Origin: Rhodanobacter sp.
GTDB taxonomy: Bacteria; Pseudomonadota; Gammaproteobacteria; Xanthomonadales; Rhodanobacteraceae
DNA: 56,729 nt
Assembly: GCA_004322005.1 (NCBI GenBank)
Contig: SCRF01000028.1
Span: 1 to 56,729 of the forward strand
Direction: 5' to 3'
Shown in pieces: positions 18,752 through 26,439 of this stretch (positions are counted from its first letter, which is position 1; every line of letters starts with the position of its first letter). The translations under genes were made by a program, and so were the position numbers. Under the pieces are notes generated by a model. The model did no database searches. It was given only the letters and a program-made list of their open reading frames with translations, and was not told where the DNA came from.

Positions 18752-21486
18752 CGGCCACCTCCCAGCGTGAACGCGATGCTTCCGTGGTCGGGATGATCGG
18801 GATCGTTGTCGACCTGCGCGATCTCGCACGCGGCCAGATGCAGCACGCCGTCGGCGGGCACGTCGCCCGTCCGCGCCAGGTCGGCGCGCGCCAGCGTGAC
18901 GACCTCGACATGCGCGACCCCGGTGATCGCCTGCGCCTCGGCCAGCAACGCGCTGACGAACACCGGCGCGCCAAGGCGCAGGCGGTCGGGATGGAAAAAG
19001 CCGGGCGTGCCGTCGCGGCGCAGACCCGCGCTGAAACGATCGCGCAGTGCGGTCTCGACGTGCGCGACGAGGAACGCCGGCAGCACGCAGACGAACAGCT
19101 CGACCCGCAGCGGCACATAGCAGGCGCCGCTGACCGCCACGTCGTGGCCGATCCGGCGATAGCGTTCGAGCCGGGCGGCGATACGCTGCGCCAACTCCGG
19201 CGGCAGGCTCTCGCGGCCCAGCGGATCGGCCACCACCTCGGCCGCGTACCAGCTGCCGCTCCACGCCAGCGCCGCGGCGGCGCCCTGCAGCTGCGGCGCC
19301 TGCGCCGCGAGCATCGCGTAGTCGTCGGCGACGATCGCGCGCAGCGGATTCGCGCGGAACGCGCCCGGCGCATACAGCTTCACCTCGGCGAGGCTTTCCG
19401 GATCGGTGCCGCCGCCGGCCGGCAGCGGATTGCGCGGCTGCAGGTCGGCGGACAGCTCGCCCGACTTCGGCGCCAGCCACACGATGCTGTCGCGCCCGAC
19501 GTTGCCGGCGCTGCCGTTGCCGATGCGCGGCGCGGCGCGGAAGAACTCGCCGGCCTGCGGCTGCCGGCCCAGCACGCCGTCGCCGAAGCGCAGATGCGCG
19601 GCGCCGTCGTCATCCACCTCGACCACGAAGTGGCGGTCGTCGGGGCCGCTCTCCAGCAGGTCGTAGCGGGACTCCCATCGCCAGCGCGAGTCCGGCGTAC
19701 CAGACACCAGCACCGCGTCGAGCGGGCCACCATGGACGGTCAGCTGCGGCAGCGCCAGGCGCGGATCGCGCGCCAGCAACCGGCACACCGGCGCCTGCGC
19801 GGGCAGCGGCTCGGCCCAGGTCAGCGGCGCATCCGGCAGCGTGTGGCCGGTGTCGGCGGGCGGGCGCGTCACGTCCTGCACCGCACCCTCGCAGCGGCAG
19901 CAGCCGTACTGCGACGCGCCGGGCACCAGCCAGCAGTCCTCGGCCAGCTGCCGGCAGCGCTGGCAGGCATCCGGCAGCGCGGCGAGCGCCGCGGCGAGGC
20001 CGGGATACTCGCCGTCGCCGGCCGCTGCCGCGCAGATCGCATCGCAATGGCACTGCCCGACGACATGCTCGCCGTGATCGACCAGCAGCACGTTGCCGCG
20101 CGCCAGGCTGACGTCGTGCAGCCATGCGCAATCGGGCGACGGCTTGCGCACCGACAGGCACAGGTCGAACGGCAGCGCGTCGCACGGGTCCCAGGCGATG
20201 TCCAGCAGCAGCGTGCCGTCGAGCGGATCGACGGACGTCTGGACGTCCGTCAGCCGCACCGCATGCCGATGCGCGGGATCGGCATCGGCGGGGTTACCGG
20301 TCTGCGGCCCCAGCACTTCCTCGAAGATCAGCAGGTCACCGGCCGCCAGCTTGAGTGCGCGTTGTGGCGCGGCCGCCGCGACCGTTGCGGGATCGTTCGG
20401 TGTCGTCGGCGTGGCCGGCAGCGGCGCATCGACCAGCGTGGCGCGCGTGCTGCCGCGCGGCAGGCAGCACATCTCGTCACCCCAGGTGTGCAGGCGGATC
20501 GCGCTGTGCGCGGCAACCACCAGCAACGTGGTCGCGCCATCCAGCGGCATCGGCTCGAACAGCAGTGCGCCCTGCGCACGCGCGGCATCAAGCCGGGTGG
20601 CGTCGATCACGCCCGGCCGCGCATCCGTCTGCCCCGGCGGCGGCACCAGCAGCAGCAGGTTGTCCAGCGCCAGCGGCAGGTCGTCGCCGGCCCAGGCCAG
20701 TGCAACCAGCGCGCGCGCATTGCAGCCCTCGTGCATGCGGTAGTCCACCAGCCGCGCATGCCGGCGCACCGAGATGCGCCGGCGCGCGGTGCCCAGGTAG
20801 GCCTCGGTGGCGACCGCGTCCTGGTAGTAGCTGAGGTAGTCGGCGGTATAGGCCAGCGTCTCGACCAGCGCGATGCCGAGGTCCGGCACGTGGCGTTCCT
20901 GCCATGCCGGCATGTCGAGCGCGATGCGGTCGAGCAGCAGCTGGCGGAAGCTGGCGTAATCCTTGGCCAGGTAGTTGATCTCGGGAAGCGGCGGCGACGC
21001 CTGCACGCAGGGCGTCGAATCGGCGCAATCGAGATCCTTCGCGCAGTCCAGACGGAAGTGCAGCGCGGTGCAGGCATAGCGCGGGTCGAAGCCCGGGTAC
21101 GCCAGCCAGCTGGCCGGGTCGCGGCCCGAGGCCGCATCCACCAGGCACAGGCAATACGCGGTGTGGTCGCCTTCGCGATCGAGCACCACGCGCAGGCAGG
21201 CATCGTCGTGCAGCTCCGGCTCGGTCTCGGCGTTGACGCTGAGCACGCGCAGGCCGGTGATGCGGTCGCCGCCGCTGATGCGCACGTTCGCCACGCCCAG
21301 CTGCGGCGGGATGGCGCCGAACAGATGCACGCACAGGCTGACGCCGTCGTCGCCGACCTCGACGTAGTCGATGCCGTTGAGCGTGCCGGCCAGGCGCAGC
21401 CGTTCGCGCCGCGCCGGCACGCCGCACAGCGGCGGCGGCGCGCAGCCGATCACGCCGAGGCGCGCGGTGTTGCTCGCGGTATTCAT
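18748..21486 (-). CDS. eCIS baseplate wedge protein (gp6/baseplate J-type, first copy)
   Basis: A 912-residue paralogue of the next gene in the operon. It carries the same core: PDLGIALVETLAYTADYLSYYQDAVATEAYL (as LVETLAYTADYLSYYQDA), RRISVRRHARLVDYRM and LRFGDGVLGRQPQAGEFF. Paired large wedge proteins are typical of eCIS (Afp11 and Afp12). Residues of about 476-532 form a Cys-rich insert with CHCDAIC, CQRCRQ and CCRCEG, likely metal-binding or disulfide-bonded. Both its ends overlap neighbours by ATGA. It should form the baseplate ring around the hub. Confidence 0.9.
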   Translation of the reverse strand: MNTASNTARLGVIGCAPPPLCGVPARRERLRLAGTLNGIDYVEVGDDGVSLCVHLFGAIPPQLGVANVRISGGDRITGLRVLSVNAETEPELHDDACLRVVLDREGDHTAYCLCLVDAASGRDPASWLAYPGFDPRYACTALHFRLDCAKDLDCADSTPCVQASPPLPEINYLAKDYASFRQLLLDRIALDMPAWQERHVPDLGIALVETLAYTADYLSYYQDAVATEAYLGTARRRISVRRHARLVDYRMHEGCNARALVALAWAGDDLPLALDNLLLLVPPPGQTDARPGVIDATRLDAARAQGALLFEPMPLDGATTLLVVAAHSAIRLHTWGDEMCCLPRGSTRATLVDAPLPATPTTPNDPATVAAAAPQRALKLAAGDLLIFEEVLGPQTGNPADADPAHRHAVRLTDVQTSVDPLDGTLLLDIAWDPCDALPFDLCLSVRKPSPDCAWLHDVSLARGNVLLVDHGEHVVGQCHCDAICAAAAGDGEYPGLAAALAALPDACQRCRQLAEDCWLVPGASQYGCCRCEGAVQDVTRPPADTGHTLPDAPLTWAEPLPAQAPVCRLLARDPRLALPQLTVHGGPLDAVLVSGTPDSRWRWESRYDLLESGPDDRHFVVEVDDDGAAHLRFGDGVLGRQPQAGEFFRAAPRIGNGSAGNVGRDSIVWLAPKSGELSADLQPRNPLPAGGGTDPESLAEVKLYAPGAFRANPLRAIVADDYAMLAAQAPQLQGAAAALAWSGSWYAAEVVADPLGRESLPPELAQRIAARLERYRRIGHDVAVSGACYVPLRVELFVCVLPAFLVAHVETALRDRFSAGLRRDGTPGFFHPDRLRLGAPVFVSALLAEAQAITGVAHVEVVTLARADLARTGDVPADGVLHLAACEIAQVDNDPDHPDHGSIAFTLGGGR

Positions 21487-21842
21487 GGCAGGCTCCGCAC
21501 AAAGCTGTCGCTGCGGCTGTCGCCGCTGGCGCGCACGGTGTAGCTGAGGTCCACGCGCAAGGTGGAATCTGCGCTGTTCACCGCCAGCGCGCCGACGTCG
21601 ATCACGTCGCCGAGCCAGCGCTGCAGCGCCGCCTGCAAGGTGAACTGCAGTGCGGCCGCCAGCTCCGGACTGTTCGGCGCGAACACCAGCTGCAGCAGGC
21701 CGCTGCCGAAGTCCGGCCGGTTGACGCGCTCGCCCGGGCTGGTGAACAGCAGCTGCTCGATCATGTCGCGCACGTGATCGTCGTCGTCCGTCTCGGCGCT
21801 ACGGCCGCGGTTGTCGAAATGGAATGGAAAGTCAATGTTCAT
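21483..21842 (-). CDS. gp25/GpW-family baseplate wedge protein
   Basis: A 119-residue protein of the gp25-like family that links the sheath to the baseplate in contractile tails (Afp9 position). It begins MNIDFPFHFDNRGRS and has the hallmark VRDMIEQLLFTSPGERVNRPDFGSGL region with the conserved PGERV-x3-DFG pattern. Length is normal for the family. It overlaps the next gene by ATGA and starts 10 bases after the PAAR gene. Confidence 0.95.
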   Translation of the reverse strand: MNIDFPFHFDNRGRSAETDDDDHVRDMIEQLLFTSPGERVNRPDFGSGLLQLVFAPNSPELAAALQFTLQAALQRWLGDVIDVGALAVNSADSTLRVDLSYTVRASGDSRSDSFVRSLP

Positions 21843-21852
21843 GGCTTCGTCC

Positions 21853-22176
21853 TCACATCGCGGTGACGCGCGTCTGGCTGGCCACGATCAGCAGCGGCGT
21901 GCCGGTCGGTGCGCAGATCGCCTGGCTGTCCAGCAGCAGCAGCGGCTGGCCGTTGGAGGTCACGCGGGTGGCGGCGGTGACGAACTGCGCGCTCACGCAC
22001 GGCCCGTTCGCGGCCGGCGGCGGCGGTAGCGCGCAGCCGGCGACCAGCCATGGCGGCGGCATCGTCACGCTGGGCTGGCCGCTGACCGTGACGCGCGGAT
22101 TCGGCGCCGTGGCCTGCGCCTGTCCGCCGTGCGCACAGAGCACGCTGGCGCCGACATGAATGAGGAAACCCGGCAT
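21853..22176 (-). CDS. PAAR-like spike tip protein
   Basis: A 107-residue protein that should cap the spike as a sharp tip (Afp10 position). It starts MPGFLIHVGASVLCAHGG and contains NPRVTVSGQPSVTM and NGQPLLLLDSQAICAPTGTPLL, repeat blocks typical of PAAR-like proteins, with Cys and His residues able to hold a metal at the apex. GGGAGG precedes the ATG at 22176. It lies between gp25 and the spike, the usual eCIS order. Confidence 0.85.
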   Translation of the reverse strand: MPGFLIHVGASVLCAHGGQAQATAPNPRVTVSGQPSVTMPPPWLVAGCALPPPPAANGPCVSAQFVTAATRVTSNGQPLLLLDSQAICAPTGTPLLIVASQTRVTAM

Positions 22177-22187
22177 CACATGCCTCC

Positions 22188-22694
22188 CTAGGTCACCACC
22201 AGCGCGCCGTTGTTGATCGTCACCGTCGGGCCCGCGAGCACGATGGTGGCGCCCTTGCCGTTGGAGATCGTGATGCCGATGTCGTTGACCACGATCATCG
22301 CGCCGGTCGCGCTCTTCAACAGGATTCCGCCGGTCGGCCCCGGCAGGTCGCTGATCGAGATCGCGTTCTGCAGACCCGATTGCAGCACCAGGCTCGGGCT
22401 GGCCGGATTGCCGGCCAGCGCCAGCGCCGGCACTTCCGCCGCCATGCCCCAGAAGCCGCCGACCCAGACCGGATAATCCGGGTCGCCCTGCTCGAACTCG
22501 ATCCACACGCCCGCGCCGATCTGCGGCACCACATACACGCCGCTCTGCTTGCCGGCGATCGGCACGCACGGCAGCGCCCAGCTCGACGGCAGCAGGCCGG
22601 ACACATCCGGCACCATCGCCTGGATGCGGCCGCGCTGTTCCGGGTCCACGTTCTGGATCACCGTGCCGCGGTACTTGCCGTAATACTTGCTCAT
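22188..22694 (-). CDS. gpV/gp5-like spike protein
   Basis: A 168-residue central spike protein. The N-terminal OB fold is evident in GKYRGTVIQNVDPEQRGRIQ, GVWIEFEQGDPDYPVWVG and GFWG. A short C-terminal beta-helix of repeating strands (ISISDLPGPTGGILLKS, ITISNGKGATIVLAG, VTINNGALVV) matches the needle of gp5/VgrG spikes. It starts within the hub stop codon (ATGA). In Afp the hub and spike are one protein (Afp8); here they are split into two genes. Confidence 0.92.
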   Translation of the reverse strand: MSKYYGKYRGTVIQNVDPEQRGRIQAMVPDVSGLLPSSWALPCVPIAGKQSGVYVVPQIGAGVWIEFEQGDPDYPVWVGGFWGMAAEVPALALAGNPASPSLVLQSGLQNAISISDLPGPTGGILLKSATGAMIVVNDIGITISNGKGATIVLAGPTVTINNGALVVT

Positions 22695-23827
22695 GGCGGC
22701 ACCAGCGGCACGGTGGAGATCAGCCCCTTGCGCGACAGCTCGAAGCTCTGCTTGTACTCGCCGCGCTTGATCGTGTGGCGCACCTGGCTGACGTAGTGCA
22801 GGCCGTCGAACGCGGGGCCGACGCCGCGCACGCCGACCAGCTGGCGCGCCTTCAGCACGCGGCCGTAGCGGGTCACGTCGAGGCTGCCGCGCCCGGTGAC
22901 GGTGTCGGCGGATTTGGCCGCCTCGGCCATGCCCAGCAGCAGCGCGCGTACCGGCGAATACTTCGCGGTCTCGGGCAGCTGGCGAAACTGCTGCGGCGGC
23001 GGATCGATCAGGCCCAGCGGCGGATTGAGCGGGCCGATGTCCGGGATCGGGATCGGAATCGGCACCTTGGTCTGCTCGTTCTGGATGTACACGATCGGCA
23101 GGCTGCGCGCGTTGCCGTTGTAGCTGAAGCTGAGCTGCTCGACATTGCTGGCCGCGTCCATGTCGGCGTTCAGCGCCGGCTGCGGCACGCCCACCTTCAC
23201 CTTCGGTCCCCAGTACGCGGTGCTCATGCCCGGCGCCGGGCCGGGGTCGAGATAGAACACGTAGCCGACGCGCTCGGCCAGCGTGCGGATGTATTCCAGG
23301 TCGCTGCCCTGCTGGGTCGGGATGCGGTCGGTCGGGATCGGCACGTCGATCGCGATGCTGGGGATCACCAGCGGCACGATGCCGAGGAAGGCGTACTTGG
23401 CCAGCAGCAGCGCCACGATCGCCTCGGCCGGCATCGCCGGATACGGCAGGCCCGGCAGGCCGGAGTACTCCAGCTTCTGCATCACCGCGGTGAGATCGTC
23501 GCCGGTCACCTGCAGCGTGGAGTGACGCTGGTCCGCGCCCGGCAGCACCTCGGTCCTGGTCACCACGCCGTCGATCAGCACCTGCGGCGTGCCGTTCACG
23601 GTGACCACCACGATCACCCGCAGCAGCGGCACCACGCCGCCGCCGCTGAGCAGGAACAGCGTATGCAGCGGCGACTGCACGCTGAGCGTGAACTGCAACG
23701 TGAACGCGCCGGCCGCCTCGTCCGGCGCGTTCACCTCGACCTGGGTCAGCGCGTCGAGCACGACCTGCGGCACCGGCACCGGCACCACCGGGCCGACCAG
23801 CAGGGTCAGGTGTATACCCTCAAGCAT
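22691..23827 (-). CDS. gpD/gp27-like hub protein
   Basis: A 378-residue hub protein expected to form the trimeric adaptor between the six-fold tube and the three-fold spike. Visible landmarks are LQVTGDDLTAVMQKLEY, the LAERVGYVFYLDPGPAPG segment and the C-terminal GLHYVSQVRHTIKRGEYKQ, a signature seen in phage late-control gpD and VgrG N-terminal domains. It overlaps the LysM gene by eight bases and the spike gene by four. Confidence 0.92.
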   Translation of the reverse strand: MLEGIHLTLLVGPVVPVPVPQVVLDALTQVEVNAPDEAAGAFTLQFTLSVQSPLHTLFLLSGGGVVPLLRVIVVVTVNGTPQVLIDGVVTRTEVLPGADQRHSTLQVTGDDLTAVMQKLEYSGLPGLPYPAMPAEAIVALLLAKYAFLGIVPLVIPSIAIDVPIPTDRIPTQQGSDLEYIRTLAERVGYVFYLDPGPAPGMSTAYWGPKVKVGVPQPALNADMDAASNVEQLSFSYNGNARSLPIVYIQNEQTKVPIPIPIPDIGPLNPPLGLIDPPPQQFRQLPETAKYSPVRALLLGMAEAAKSADTVTGRGSLDVTRYGRVLKARQLVGVRGVGPAFDGLHYVSQVRHTIKRGEYKQSFELSRKGLISTVPLVPP

Positions 23828-24140
23828 GGGGTACCCCCGGGATGCCCTCCGGCAAAGTGATGCGCAGTTCCCGCCCGATCGTTTCGGTCAGCTCCTCGGG
23901 GCGCAGCGCGCGGTTCGCGTCGCACAGGCGCCAGAATTGTTCGGGATCGCCCAGGTAGTGCGCCGCGATATTGTCCAGCCGCTCGTTCTGCAGCACCCGG
24001 TGCCATTGCAGCAGCGCGAAGCTTTCCGGCGCCGGAACGAAGCGGCGCTTCAGATACGTCACCGGCGCACCGTCGGCGCGCACGAACGTGGCGGTGGGGG
24101 TCAGCGCGTAACGGCTGGTGGGTGGAAAGATCACGTCCAT
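23820..24140 (-). CDS. LysM-like tail tube-baseplate protein
   Basis: A 106-residue protein with a C-terminal LysM-like module: NERLDNIAAHYLGDPEQFWR, then CDANRALRPEEL and GRELRITLPEG. Such short LysM proteins occupy this place in phage tails (gp53/gpX type) and in eCIS, where they glue wedge and hub rather than bind cell-wall sugar. It shares one base with the upstream stop and overlaps the hub gene by eight. Confidence 0.88.
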   Translation of the reverse strand: MDVIFPPTSRYALTPTATFVRADGAPVTYLKRRFVPAPESFALLQWHRVLQNERLDNIAAHYLGDPEQFWRLCDANRALRPEELTETIGRELRITLPEGIPGVPHA

Positions 24141-24796
24141 CAGGGCACTCCGGTGAGGCCGAACGCGGACAACTGGCCGCTACTGCCGCCGGCCAGCCGC
24201 TCCTTCTGCTGCAGGTAATTCATGAACAGGCTGGCCGCCTTGTGGCCGGACGGCACGTCGTTCACCGACAGCACGCGCAGGCCCAGGCTGACCTTGGCGC
24301 GGATCGGATTCAGCGCCGTGTCGAACGCCTCCTCGGTGATGCTGAACTCGGTGATGCGCACCGGCAGGATGCGCGACTTGCTCCACACGAACAGCGCCAG
24401 CGGCGTCTCCATCGGCACGATCTCCAGCGTGCCGATCTGCGCCAGCGCATCGTTCGCGCGCAGTTGCGCGCTGGTCGGATAGACCATCGTCTCCAGCGCG
24501 GCCAGTTGCGCGAACAGACCGGACTGCGCGACCACGCCGTTCTGCTCCGGAAATTCCAGCTGGTCGGTGGCGTCGATGTCGGCCTCCAGCTTCAGCGTTT
24601 CCACCGGCGGCCCCTTCAGGCGCAGCACTTCCGAACGGTCGCCGTCGTCCGTGTTGACCGCCTGTGCCTGCAGCGTGCGGGTCAGCGAATCGGGGTTGTA
24701 CTGCAGCGCGATCACCCGCAGCACGGCGCCGCTGGCAGCGTCGATCAACACGATGCCGCCCTTGAGGATCCGCGGTGAGCCGGGGAAGCTGCTCAT
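24140..24796 (-). CDS. eCIS tube initiator (CIS tube protein, Afp7-like)
   Basis: A 218-residue protein of the contractile-injection-system tube protein family that nucleates the inner tube on the hub. Typical blocks are ALQYNPDSLTRTLQAQ near residue 30, LKLEADIDATDQLEFPEQ, PLALFVWSKSRILPVRITEF and GLRVLSVNDVPSGHKA. The ATG at 24796 overlaps the upstream stop (ATGA); the frame that continues to 25132 is a shadow. Confidence 0.9.
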   Translation of the reverse strand: MSSFPGSPRILKGGIVLIDAASGAVLRVIALQYNPDSLTRTLQAQAVNTDDGDRSEVLRLKGPPVETLKLEADIDATDQLEFPEQNGVVAQSGLFAQLAALETMVYPTSAQLRANDALAQIGTLEIVPMETPLALFVWSKSRILPVRITEFSITEEAFDTALNPIRAKVSLGLRVLSVNDVPSGHKAASLFMNYLQQKERLAGGSSGQLSAFGLTGVP

Positions 24797-25548
24797 GGCA
24801 CGTGTCCGAAGCCGAGCAGCTTGTCCATCCGGCTCAGCACATAGGAGAAGCCCTGCACGCGCGGACTGCGGTTGCCCTCGATGGTGTAGAGCATGCCGTC
24901 CTGCACCGAATGCACCAGGCCGACGTGGCCCTGCCAGCCCTGCCGGCTGACCCGCCACCACACCACGATGTCGCCGGGCTGCGGCAGGTAGCCACTGCCC
25001 GGTGCGCTGGACCAGCCGTTCCGCTTGAACTCGGCCAGCAGGCCGCGCGCACCGGGCGAATAGGCGAACGGCATCGCCGCCTTGTCGCCACCGGCGGCTT
25101 GCAGATAGCACCAGCTGACGAAGGAGGCGCACCAGGAGTTGCCCTCCGCCACGCCGGCCGGCGCCAGGTACTTGCGCACGAACGGACCGCAGTTGTTGCC
25201 GCCGACCTCGCAGGCACCGGCCTGGAGTTCACCGATCGCCGCCGCCAGCGCCGCGCGCCCGAGCGTGCTGCCGCCCGTGGCCGGCAACACGGTGTAGTCG
25301 ACCGCCGTGGGCGGCTGGATGAACGGCTTCGGGTGCTGCAGGCTCCACCAGGTCAGCGGCCCGGCCACGCCATCGACCACCAGCGGCTGGCCGTGTTGAT
25401 CCAGGTTCTGCACCTGGAACGCGCGCAACGCCTGCCAGGTCCGCGTGTCGAAGCTGGCGTCGATGTTCGCCGCATAGCCGCGCTGCACCAGCAACTGTTG
25501 CAGCTGGCGCACCTGCGGACCCTGATCGCCCTTGCGCAGAACATCCAT
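24793..25548 (-). CDS. Peptidoglycan-binding / CHAP-type cell-wall hydrolase
   Basis: A 251-residue protein without a signal peptide. Residues 5-70 are a peptidoglycan-binding domain (GPQVRQLQQLLVQRGY, DGVAGPLTWWSL). Residues of about 100-250 resemble a CHAP amidase/endopeptidase: catalytic Cys140 in NSWCASFVSWCY, His208 in WQGHVGLVHSV and Glu224 in YTIEGN. It likely cleaves peptidoglycan, either to release the particle from the producer or to open a target wall. It lies between the membrane protein and the tube initiator, so it is probably part of the particle or of its deployment. Confidence 0.87.
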   Translation of the reverse strand: MDVLRKGDQGPQVRQLQQLLVQRGYAANIDASFDTRTWQALRAFQVQNLDQHGQPLVVDGVAGPLTWWSLQHPKPFIQPPTAVDYTVLPATGGSTLGRAALAAAIGELQAGACEVGGNNCGPFVRKYLAPAGVAEGNSWCASFVSWCYLQAAGGDKAAMPFAYSPGARGLLAEFKRNGWSSAPGSGYLPQPGDIVVWWRVSRQGWQGHVGLVHSVQDGMLYTIEGNRSPRVQGFSYVLSRMDKLLGFGHVP

Positions 25549-25589
25549 CTCATCGCTCCTTCGATATCCGCATGCCCATGTCGATCACC

Positions 25590-26426
25590 TCAGTGCGCCG
25601 GCAACGCTGCCGGTTGCAGCGCGCGTTGCAGTGCGGGGCTGACCCGGACGCGCGGATCGAGCCTGCGCGCCTGCTCGACATTCGCCCGCGCCTTGCCCGG
25701 CTCGCCGAGCTTCGCCCAGGCGTTGGCCAGGGCGATATGCGAAGCCGCCGGCAACGGCGCCGCCACCGCCTGCAACTGATTGGCGAGCGCAGAGATCTCC
25801 TGCCGCTTCGCGCTGTTCAGCGTGCCGGTTGCGGGCGTGGTGGCGGCGACCGTACGGCTCGCCGCTGGCGCGGGCACCGCGGTCAGCGGCGTCGGATGGA
25901 CCGATGCCGACGATGCTAGCGTGGCCGCATGGCCCGTGGAGGGCGCAGGCGCCGCCGTCGCCTGCAGCTGGTCGAGCTTCGCGGTCAGCACCGGAATCAG
26001 GGTCCGCTGCACCGCCACCGATGGCTTGTCCCGCAGCACCGAACTGGCGAGCTCGTAGGCCTTGCCGACGTCGCCGAGGGCGCGGTAACCGTCCGACACC
26101 TTCGCCAGCAGTTGCGGGTTGTCGCCGGCACGTCGCTGCAGTTCGCCGAGAGTCTGCTGATCCTGTGCTTTCTGTTCAGGATCGGTGGGTGCGTTCGGTT
26201 GGGAGCGGATGCGATCGAGCTCGACCACGTCCTTGCTGAACTTGACCGCCTGGATGCCGGGGAAGCCCATCAGCACGATCGCCAGCACGATCAGGCCCAT
26301 CGCCGCGAAGATGTTGCGCCGCTGCACGATCATCACCGTGATCGCCGCCAGCGCGAACACGAACAGCACGAAGCCGCAGATCAGCATCAGCTTCTCGTAG
26401 CCGTACAGGCCGTCCAGAATGTTCAT
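25590..26426 (-). CDS. Two-helix membrane protein with TPR-like C-terminus
   Basis: A 278-residue protein with two N-terminal membrane segments (about 13-34 and 40-58, MLICGFVLFVFALAAITVMI and IFAAMGLIVLAIVLMGF). Two helical TPR-like stretches (LAKVSDGYRALGDVGKAYELA and ALANAWAKLGEPGKARANVE) are separated by a Thr/Ala/Pro-rich linker. The soluble part probably binds another protein. I do not recognise the family. Its position inside the eCIS operon, directly before the cell-wall hydrolase, makes a membrane-anchoring or release role plausible, but this is inference. Confidence 0.72.
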   Translation of the reverse strand: MNILDGLYGYEKLMLICGFVLFVFALAAITVMIVQRRNIFAAMGLIVLAIVLMGFPGIQAVKFSKDVVELDRIRSQPNAPTDPEQKAQDQQTLGELQRRAGDNPQLLAKVSDGYRALGDVGKAYELASSVLRDKPSVAVQRTLIPVLTAKLDQLQATAAPAPSTGHAATLASSASVHPTPLTAVPAPAASRTVAATTPATGTLNSAKRQEISALANQLQAVAAPLPAASHIALANAWAKLGEPGKARANVEQARRLDPRVRVSPALQRALQPAALPAH

Positions 26427-26439
26427 GGCAATGTGTCCA

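Noticed and set aside
18752..19480. Upstream extension of the second wedge protein
   Set aside because: The region encodes the end of the first wedge protein in another frame; the ATGA overlap at 18751 fits the operon pattern.
18784..21543. 919-codon open frame on the plus strand
   Set aside because: It is the complement of the first baseplate wedge gene, rich in Arg/Gln/His with no motif. Long antisense frames are common in high-GC coding DNA.
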